A stretch of 64,000 bases of DNA, taken from NCBI GenBank assembly GCA_010094025.1, contig ML991813.1:206787-270786 (forward strand), written 5' to 3'. Of the stretch, positions 56,401 to 64,000 are shown piece after piece. Source of the DNA: Viridothelium virens (Eukaryota > Ascomycota > Dothideomycetes > Trypetheliales > Trypetheliaceae). Position 1 is the stretch's first letter. Every line of letters starts with the position of its first letter. The position numbers and the translations under genes are program-made. The notes under the pieces were generated by a model that made no database searches, had not been told where the DNA came from, and worked only from the letters and a program-made list of their open reading frames with translations.

Positions 56401-57851
56401 CTTGAATTCGAGTCCTGGATAAATCGCCGTAGGAACGATACGACTGAAAATGGTCATTGGCCTTCCATTTGTTCGATAGACCTCCGGATCTAAGATCTAC
56501 CGCCAACAACCGGTCAAGAACTTACAAGTTGCCGGCGCTTTCTGAGGCCGATGGCTCCCTGGCCAGTTCCCAGGGGACCTACGGAGTATGTATCTTGTCA
56601 CCGGAGCCCCGTTCCCACTGAAGCAAAGCCCGCATTGTGATGTGCCTTTGGACTCGCCGCAGCATTGCGCCATATGTTTGGAGACGCTTCGTGTGCTGGG
56701 CATGATATCGCTCCTCCTTATTCAGCCTTGCGATACCAGTCCAGCTCTTCTGTCTCGGAAGGGAAAGCTCCGACAAACTTGTGTCCGGTGAGTTAGAGTA
56801 CGTTAGTCCACGCTCCCTACACAACATATTCCGCACACCTTTCATATTCTAGCCCATTGGCCCCGAAACCAGCTATTATGCTCTACCACCCGTTGCGCAA
56901 CGTTTCCTTGAAATACATCAGCGAGCACGGAGTACGCCTTACCTCGAGGGGAGTCCTTGCTGGCCACGGACTGTTTTCGTACATGAGAAGACACTTGAAA
57001 GATCACGTGAGTGATAAACCCCTGTCTTCCAGCGACACTCAAAGCTGCCAGTTGTGCAAAGCTTCATCAAAACTTAGTCTTCGCATCTCGACAATGGCAT
57101 TTTCTTTAGGTAAGACGTTCGGGACATTTCAATCGTTTAGCACCAACGAGAAAGTGAGGGTGCAGATCATCTCCAGAGTTTGTACCACGTCAGATATTGA
57201 GGCGCTAAGATTACTTCCTTGGTCTTCGCTCTCCCGCTCCAATCTCCAGCTACCAGAAAGGGCCTTACAACGTCGCTTTCACTTCCGGCACTCTGATCTC
57301 TCTTCATTTCAAATACATGAATCCGGAAATTCCACACTGAAATCCATGAGGAAGTAGTTATTTCAAAGTAGTTTTCACTCCACCGATGGATCCCTAAGTA
57401 AGTCATGCCATTGGTTTGTGTGGTGTGGGATCCTTTTGTCACCGGAGTCTTACCAGAGAAATCCTCCTAATGCATTCTTGCTGGATTTACTTCTATACCA
57501 ATTCCCAAACCACCGGTCTGTGGCTTATACGCGTTGACTATCGGTGTTTCCCGAAGCCCCTGCTAATCCAAAGCCTTCCGTCCGGGTTTCTGAAATGGCT
57601 GCGAACAAGAAGAACTTCGTTCGTTGGATGGTCTTCTTCAAGCTGAGACCTATTGCAGAACAACACGATACTACCGATTGACCGGTCCCGGACAGTCTCA
57701 GTGTCATCTCCTGACTTCGCCATGCCGACGTTGAACACCGCTATAGAGCACCGATGCTTTTCTTAGCCTCAAGACTTTCCATCTTACACCCTTTCAAGCA
57801 CCTCTTTTGCCTTTGCTCTCGTTCATTTATCTTTCTTTCACTATATTTCTA
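53456..57851. other. Large gene-poor region
   Basis: About 4.4 kb with no open frame that resembles a protein, although 56857-57357 is open for 166 codons. Copies of the TACGGAGTA 9-mer occur at 53927-53935 and 56580-56588, with a near copy at about 56925. It may hold decayed repeats or long non-coding RNA; I see nothing that decides this. Confidence 0.45.
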
Positions 57852-59278
57852 ATGGCTGGTCGTTTTATATCTGGATTGCTACCAACGCAGTGGCTTCAGC
57901 CGCAATACTCTCGCCTGCCCGGAAGCCATAACTCAAATTTCTCCCGACCTCCATACACTGGACGTTCTGTCTTTACCATTCTTGTACTTGTTCTCGAAGC
58001 GGTGCTTATCGCTCTGACCTGCTGGTGGGCTTTTCCAAGGATACACAATACGTTAGATTATTGGCAAAACGCGCCAACCAGCAATGGCGGGAAAGCACTC
58101 GTCATTGCCTCATTTAAAAAACAAGACGTTTCCTGGATAGACAGAATTCCCTCTAGGTACATGACATCCATCTCGCATTATCCATCAGTGAAACTTAAGG
58201 TTGATGCTAACATGTAAAATAGCTGGGATATATATCGCTACTTTTTGGACGATCCTCATCCGCTTAATAACCTTTCAGTTCCGCGCAACAATGGCAGAGA
58301 GTCCATGGCATATCTCACTTACATCATCGACCACTACGACAATCTTCCTGACTATGTTATCTTCACGCACGGCCACGAAAGATCCTGGCATCAGATCGAG
58401 CCACTTCCTCTCAAAATTCGCGCCTTAAACCTCACGGCTCTCGAACACGAGAACTACATCTCCTTGCGTTGCGAAAACCAAATGGGTTGCGAAAGGATCC
58501 CGTATTTGGACAACCAGGACCCGAATTGGGCTGGCGAGAATCACCTTGCCGAATTTTGGGATTCGATCATGCCAGACGTGGAATTCCCGCGGTACATTGC
58601 ATACAAGTGCTGTGGGCAGCACGCAGTCACGAAGAAAGCTATCATGGCTCATACAAAAGAAGACTGGATCAGAATAAGGAGTCCACTGCTGCGGGACCTG
58701 GAGGATATTCAGGAAAATGAAATTTGGGGGAGTAAGCCTACCGCGGATGAGTGGATCTTAGGCATGTTCTACGAAAAGATCTGGCATGTTCTCTTCGGTA
58801 TGGGAGGAGAATAGTAAGTGTCTGTTCATATTTCCTGTTTTGCTGTTTTGCTTTCTGTACTTGATCTCTGATCCCGCATTATCGTCCGGGACTTAGAACG
58901 GTCTCACAGTGTTGACGCCTCTCCATTGCTGACTCAAGCTCTGCCAATAGTTGTCCTAATGTAGCTTATTGCCGTCAAGTCCATTTCTCGAATGCCATCG
59001 TGTGCGATTCTGACATGGATACCGCCGGGGCTGACAACGATTTTGATCTTTGGAAGGAGATCAAATGCGTGTCAGCTTTCGATGACCTTGAGCCTGACGA
59101 GCCCGCGGATCTGGACTACTTCCGGCGACATCGCGTATTGGACGCGTACTGGCAACTGCACGCACAGAAGAATACTAAGGTTGTTAACGAGCGCAAGAGG
59201 TTGCAAGCAGCGGAGGCGAAGTTGAGAGATATTGGAGGTCAGCCGTGGGAGTCTGAAGAGGATTCGCTCGTCGGTTGA
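57852..59278 (+). CDS. DUF3431 family type II membrane protein
   Basis: Exons 57852-58156, 58223-58813 and 58951-59278 give 407 residues. One membrane helix (V-F-T-I-L-V-L-V-L-E-A-V-L-I-A-L-T) near residues 38-60 predicts a type II orientation. The lumenal domain has the DUF3431 pattern: Y-L-T-Y-I-I-D-H-Y-D-N-L-P-D, F-T-H-G-H-x-x-S-W-H-Q, and Y-K-C-C-G-Q-H-A-V-T. The last splice joins G-G-E to Y-C-P-N-V-A-Y-C and reads through a stop otherwise present at 58812. Family members are common in ascomycetes and of unknown function; the fold and topology suggest a Golgi or secretory enzyme. The charged C-terminal 90 residues are unusual. Confidence 0.82.
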
Positions 59279-60785
59279 TGCATTCCACATTGAATTGCAT
59301 TTTGTGTTTCTATCGCCATTTCGATCCACCCTTCTTGTACAATAGGACCATCGGGCCAAAGCATGTTTCGGATCATATGCTTGTCTATCAAAAGACGGAG
59401 ACTTAACATATTCTATGTTGGCATCAGGATTGGAGAACAGGCGCAATGCTTCGACCCTGAACTTTACTGTTATATATAAACGTCGTCTGTGTATATAACG
59501 CTTGCATTGCATCGGATCGCAGTGATTCATTGTTGAGATGCAGGTGATTCAATGCACCCGTCGGTGACGTTGCAATATTTGAGATGTCCATAGATGTTTC
59601 CTCGGTCTAGTGCCAATAGCTCAGCCCATCCCATTGCAAGCGACTAGTCATCATGTCCCAGAGTAGCTCTTAACGTAGCGCTTGAATGTTGTATGTTTCT
59701 ATGTCTGGTAATCGGTCGGACAGAAATCCTTTAGTTCGTACTCCGTACGTTAATAAGACGGTCAATGTAGTTCTCTAAACCAAGGCCAGCAACCAGCCTT
59801 TTCACTCACATTTCAACGGAATGGCTTTCAAGCTCATCCTTTCGGCTTCTTTTGGAATGGAATACCGGTCTGATTCCGAGGACATCTCCCAAGACATCGT
59901 AGGAAGTAACTACCGTGTAGACTTTCGAGATGCGCAGTGCCTCTAAGTAACGGGGGTTGGGTACAGAAAGCGAAATTGCACGGGGTTATCTGATCTCTAT
60001 TGCGTAAACAGCGTCTACTAGAAGATACCAGACGATTTTTGTAGCTACAAAATCGAAACTGATTCGACTGTTCTCGAACGCATCTTACATATAGCGGTAA
60101 GAACGATTAAAGACCCGCAAGATCCCTTGAATGAGGACCTATTCAGTATCCTTGAGACCGGTACTCATCAGCGCGGTCTCGCTCAAAGAAAGCAAAGTCA
60201 ATGCTGGCGTCCGCACTTGGACTAAACCTAGTTTGCAAAGCCTTGCACTGGTTGCGAGACGACGAGACATTCCTCATGCAGTCTCGACATATAAGAGCTT
60301 CTGCAGAAGGGCCAGAACATGGAATCTACAGGGTAGAGAGCGATTTCGCCGGGCGATTGCGCAATGTTCTCGCAGACTGATCGACTTTGCAATGAGTGAT
60401 GGTGGAATTTTGGTGATCCCAGATTTTTGAGAGCGGCAGCTGTTGCCCCAGAAGAGAGCTGCGAGGAGAGCAGAGTAGGTGATATAATAAAGCACGTCTG
60501 AATGGAAGGAGAAAAGTATCAGTAAAGTAGAAATTGGTACTGAACCCCAAAAGAAAGCTTGAGATCGCGGAAAAAAAAAAACACCCATGGCGGCATATTG
60601 ATCCGTTTATATGATAACCATCAAGTGGCAGGGCCAGTTTAGGCATGAAGTACAAGGGGCAATCCCAGCGAAGCAAAGTGTTGTATGGTTGGCATCCTGG
60701 ATAAGTCGAATACTTTTTGAAGATGACCATGTGGGCAACCGCATCCGAAGTGGTCCATAAATTTAAATCTGCTTGGGCCTTTGTT
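59279..60785. other. Convergent intergenic region
   Basis: About 1.5 kb between converging DUF3431 and MscL genes. TACTCCGTA lies at 59739-59747. Open frames at 60131-60730 overlap on both strands and are unrecognisable. Confidence 0.45.
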
Positions 60786-61462
60786 TCATCCAGTGGCAGC
60801 TTGTACTTTGTCCTCTCGACCGTCTTGCCAGCTAGTGCAGTTGATACATCTTTTTGCCTGCATGACAGACATCAGCACGGTTCTCAGCCAACCTTGAGGA
60901 GGACCGATTGGAACGAACCTTCTCGCTTATTCTCTTCCTGCAATACTTGCATTTGACCTTCCTCTTCACAATATTGTCCTTGGCAACCCAACTATATATC
61001 CTTGCAATCAAGTACAGGCTCATAGCGATGATGAAGAACCTCACGATCTTGTCAACGAAGGATCCCCACAATAGAATGACTGCGCCATCGTCGAGGGCTT
61101 GGTCGGCTGTATTGTAATTTTTCTTCGCATGTGGACCACCTCGTAAGACGGCGAACTTGCCGTCGAGGTTCTTATTGAGGAATGGGAGAAGCGAGACAAT
61201 TGGAAGGATGATGTCGGAGGTGAGAGAGGTCACGATGGCTGTAAAAGCGGATGCCAGGCTATGAACAGAGTCAGGGAACTAGTTTAAGCACATTTGGAGT
61301 AGGGTAGGGTATTAATGCGTACATTAAACCAATAGCTACTTCCAACACGTTGTCCGAGAACGCGAAGTCAATAAACCCGTCCCAAGCATGAGATGCTCGC
61401 CTTCGTGCATCCTCGCCCGTCCGCATGAGTGATTCACGTCCTTCCTCGAGTTGAATCGGCAT
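60786..61462 (-). CDS. MscL-type large-conductance mechanosensitive channel
   Basis: Exons 61462-61323, 61258-60919 and 60857-60786 give 183 residues. The N-terminal helix and first membrane helix (F-I-D-F-A-F-S-D-N-V-L-E-V-A-I-G-L-I-L-A-S-A-F-T) match bacterial MscL TM1, with T-D-I-I-L-P after it. The periplasmic-type loop holds K-N-L-D-G-K-F-A-V-L, and TM2 is F-V-D-K-I-V-R-F-F-I-I-A. Splicing the last exon yields a tail with C-x-x-C twice (K-C-K-Y-C-R-K-R-I-S-E-K-A-K-R-C-I-N-C), a possible metal knuckle, ending T-S-W-Q-D-G-R-E-D. MscL opens under membrane tension to release solutes. The fungal protein probably forms a pentamer; its membrane location is unknown. Confidence 0.87.
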
Positions 61463-62018
61463 CTTGAATGTCAAGTGAGAGCCTAAATTGCTTTACAATC
61501 GGTTCTCTTGTTCGACAGGACAACAAGTACCTAGGCTTTGGCAGTTTAGTCAGGGAGCCCGTGTTGTCGTTTCACCTCGCGCGGAATCCCACCCCATGAC
61601 GCGGTGGCTGCATGCAGAGTCAATCAAGGATACTTTCAATAACAGTGGGCAGTCTTATTCGTAATGTTGTCGGCAGAACCGAAACGTAAGAGATCGGCGA
61701 GATGCACAATTTGCTCGGCTCAGCTAGTAAAATCCTGCGAAGGAGGGAAGATCTCAGAGGCCCCTGAACCCCTTTTTCAGTACGGAGTAATATAATCGGC
61801 ACCCATTCCTAGCCGTGCTTGTGCTCAAATCTGATGGAATCGCAACGAAGACTAAATCACTGAAGGACACTATTTGCCAAGAAGTCGTCTGGACGGGCCT
61901 TACTAAAGGCACGGATAGTCTATCGCTCAAATTCACAAGTTGTTTTATTTGCTGCGTGCTATCAAAATGCTATCTTCGCCTTACGCTTCTATACTCTACG
62001 AACACCAAGTCTATTAAC
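61463..62018. other. Intergenic, MscL promoter
   Basis: About 550 nt between two minus-strand genes. One TACGGAGTA copy lies at 61781-61789. Nothing else is seen. Confidence 0.45.
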
Positions 62019-63128
62019 TTACAAACTGGCCTTCAAAAACTCTGGACTGAATGAGTAGTCAGAATAACCAACCGGATCGCCTTTGGCATAGAAAGTTGCT
62101 GTGTCGAAGGGTGTCAAGTCGAGCCCGTGTTCAATACGATAAGGTAAGTCCGGATTCGAAATGAAGTGTCTCCCAAACCCAATCACTATCTCTTTCCCTT
62201 GATATTCCTCTTCCACGGCCTTCTTTGCTGTCTCGGGCTCGAAACGACCCGCCAGAATCACCGTCGGCCCGTTGCCCCACGCCTTAAAGATGAAGTCCAC
62301 CATCGCCGGAGTCGCTGCACCATTTGGCCCGACTTCGTATCCTTTTCGATGAGTGCCCAACACGATATGTATGAAGGCCAGATCCAGCTTGCGCAGTCCC
62401 TCAATCACATGGCTGAACTGTGGCTCTGGATCGTCCATCCCCATACCCTGGACCGTCGTAAATGGAGAAAGACGAATACCGGTTCGATCAGGTCCAATGG
62501 CATCCGCTACTGCCTTCGCAACCGACAGCGCAAAGCGCGAGCGATTTTCGATGCTACCACCCCATTCATCCGTTCGGTGATTTGACACGTCTTGGAGGAA
62601 TTGATCGATGAGGTAACCGTTTGCACCGTGGATTTCCACTCCGTCGAATCCTGCTCTAATTGCAGCCTCCGCTGCGTAAGTATACGCATCGATCCATTTC
62701 GGGATCTCTTCTTCTGTCAGTGCGCGAGGCACATGCTCGTCCACGGGTAAAGCACTGGCGCTTGTGAGATCATAGCCCTTTTTCCTCAAGAATTCGGGAC
62801 TTGCTGTGCGTCCGAGGGCCCACAATTGACAGTAGATGTATGAATGCTTTGCATGTACAGCATCTGTGATCTTCTTCCAGGCAGCCACTTGATCATTACT
62901 CCAGATACCAGGAGGCCGGTCATACCCAGCAGCTTCGTCTGAGATGAAGGTCGCTTCTGTAATCAACATAGTTCCAGGCACAGATGCCCGTTGCTCATAG
63001 TACTCGATCATCATATTTGTTGGAACATGCGCCTCGTCGGCGCGAAACCGAGTGAGGGGCGACATGATGATGCGATGATTGAGTCTGCTTCTGCCCAACT
63101 GTATGGGCTTGAACAATGACGCGGCCAT
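62019..63128 (-). CDS. Old Yellow Enzyme, NADPH-dependent flavin oxidoreductase
   Basis: A single exon encodes 369 residues forming one FMN-binding TIM barrel. Landmarks are R-I-I-M-S-P-L-T-R near residue 19, I-C/Y-C-Q-L-W-A-L-G-R, the substrate-binding pair in E-I-H-G-A-N-G-Y-L-I-D-Q-F-L (His-Asn), N-R-S-R-F-A, and the phosphate-binding I-G-F-G-R-H-F-I-S-N-P-D-L. It reduces activated C=C bonds of enones with NADPH, in detoxification or in ergot-alkaloid or other secondary pathways. The Ile/Leu-rich classical form suggests yeast OYE or plant OPR-like activity. A TATA box lies about 90 nt upstream. Confidence 0.92.
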   Translation of the reverse strand: MAASLFKPIQLGRSRLNHRIIMSPLTRFRADEAHVPTNMMIEYYEQRASVPGTMLITEATFISDEAAGYDRPPGIWSNDQVAAWKKITDAVHAKHSYIYCQLWALGRTASPEFLRKKGYDLTSASALPVDEHVPRALTEEEIPKWIDAYTYAAEAAIRAGFDGVEIHGANGYLIDQFLQDVSNHRTDEWGGSIENRSRFALSVAKAVADAIGPDRTGIRLSPFTTVQGMGMDDPEPQFSHVIEGLRKLDLAFIHIVLGTHRKGYEVGPNGAATPAMVDFIFKAWGNGPTVILAGRFEPETAKKAVEEEYQGKEIVIGFGRHFISNPDLPYRIEHGLDLTPFDTATFYAKGDPVGYSDYSFSPEFLKASL

Positions 63129-64000
63129 CTGAGGTAGTAATGTAAGTAGGAAATTCTTGAGATAGAAAATATTGAAACAACTCTACACCAGAGAAAGTAC
63201 TTCCTGGCAGTTACCCAATTTTATACAATTCGAAGCTTACAAATATCAAGCATGCTCATAACGGCGTGTAACAAGCGGTGCTACCAGAGATCGGATAACG
63301 GCAAGAAACGTTTACCCCTTCGAGTAGGTAGGTTTCGTTGCGTGATTTACTGATTTCTAACCACTTTGTATTAGGTGAGTACCTCTTGCGCCGGTTGACG
63401 TATTACCCCTTCGAGATCAGTCGGACGGGCTAGTGTGAAATGAAGCTTGTTCACTATTCTCCTTGAATAATGAGATAGAAGATGGTCGGACATACGGCCG
63501 GACGAGATTCATTCTCGGCCGAGTTACTCCACCGGTTGAATCTATATTTACGCATCTGTGCAAGGTGCAAGGGTACTGCGGAACGATTGGAACAGACGGC
63601 TTAGAAAGCAGCGAGAACATGCCTAACAGCTTGCAACAGAAAACCACGACTTCCATGATCTGTTCGAAATATGTCCTGAAGCTGGGATAATCATCAGTCA
63701 TGAAGCCCATTTAGGCTCGCACGTGACAATGTTTCTCTCTACGGACGATTGCAAAACAACCAAGCTGGACCGATAATGCCTGGCCCCTATGGGCGTCGAT
63801 AGGCAACAGAGTTCGACAGGTCAAATGCTGGGTCTCTCTAGTAGCACGCTGAGGTTATCGCGTACGGGTCTCTCCCGTCAGTCGCCCGCGCCCACCACTC
63901 GCCCGCCTCAATTCAGTTCTACCACCTTAGCTTTGACGTCAAATATCTCAACACCTAGAGTAGCTAGAATAATATAAATTATACTAGGAAGTGTATTCTA
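63129..64000. other. Upstream region of OYE gene to window end
   Basis: Holds the OYE promoter with its TATA box. Open frames at 63417-63710 and 63789-63977 are unrecognisable. The last 100 nt may belong to a gene continuing outside the window. Confidence 0.45.
63218..63225 (-). promoter_or_regulatory. TATA box (TATAAAAT) of OYE gene
   Basis: The minus-strand TATAAAAT lies 90 nt upstream of the ATG at 63128, normal spacing for a regulated fungal gene. Confidence 0.5.

Noticed and set aside
56857-57357. 166-codon open frame in the gene-poor block
   Set aside because: The translation resembles no known family and lacks consistent hydrophobic or domain patterning; too weak to call a gene.
1-64000. 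Search for CRISPR arrays, rRNA, tRNA and intact transposons
   Set aside because: No regularly spaced repeats, no rRNA-like blocks, no convincing tRNA A/B boxes and no transposase or reverse-transcriptase frames were found by eye; decayed or tRNA-sized elements could still be missed.

Overview
The window is ordinary nuclear DNA of a filamentous ascomycete (Pezizomycotina). Genes carry short GT-AG introns (about 37-180 nt), gaps of 0.3-4.4 kb separate them, and the content is typical of the group: a Pth11-like receptor, HsbA, an AA9 LPMO, a TRI12-type transporter, DUF3431, SSD1 and GLE1. I found no rRNA, tRNA, CRISPR array or intact transposon. The genus cannot be named from this sequence. Exon joins below were worked out by hand from splice consensus, reading phase and continuity of the protein family.

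Layout. 0.1-3.2 kb: cyanamide hydratase and, converging on it, an amidase. 3.9-5.3 kb: a decayed CYP52-like P450. 6.3-18.1 kb: a DHA2 efflux pump, a patatin-type lipase homologue whose nucleophile serine is alanine, then a housekeeping block of GLE1, CPD1 and SSD1 with divergent promoters. 19.6-31.2 kb: a ferritin-like secreted protein, galactose oxidase, splicing factor PRP46, a nine-exon TRI12-type transporter and a secreted GMC oxidoreductase. 33.1-42.6 kb: Pth11-like receptor, AA9 LPMO, HsbA and a protein kinase with a signal peptide and DFD in place of DFG. 43.7-53.5 kb: a sugar transporter followed by three same-strand genes (phenylalanine ammonia-lyase, a membrane-anchored tyrosinase and a stand-alone adenylation enzyme) that resemble a small phenylpropanoid-type metabolite cluster. 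53.5-57.9 kb is gene-poor. 57.9-63.1 kb: a DUF3431 membrane protein, an MscL-type channel and an Old Yellow Enzyme.

Three themes link the genes. First, a set of secreted enzymes and surface proteins for plant or other solid substrates: H2O2-producing oxidases (AA5, AA3), an H2O2-consuming LPMO, and HsbA. Second, the candidate PAL-tyrosinase-adenylation cluster with a sugar transporter beside it. Third, conserved housekeeping genes for mRNA export, splicing, tRNA-splicing by-product turnover and translational control. The most unusual items are the putative secreted kinase, the serine-to-alanine patatin, the PAL/tyrosinase/A-domain group, and an SSD1 intron of 84 nt with no stop whose retention would keep the reading frame.
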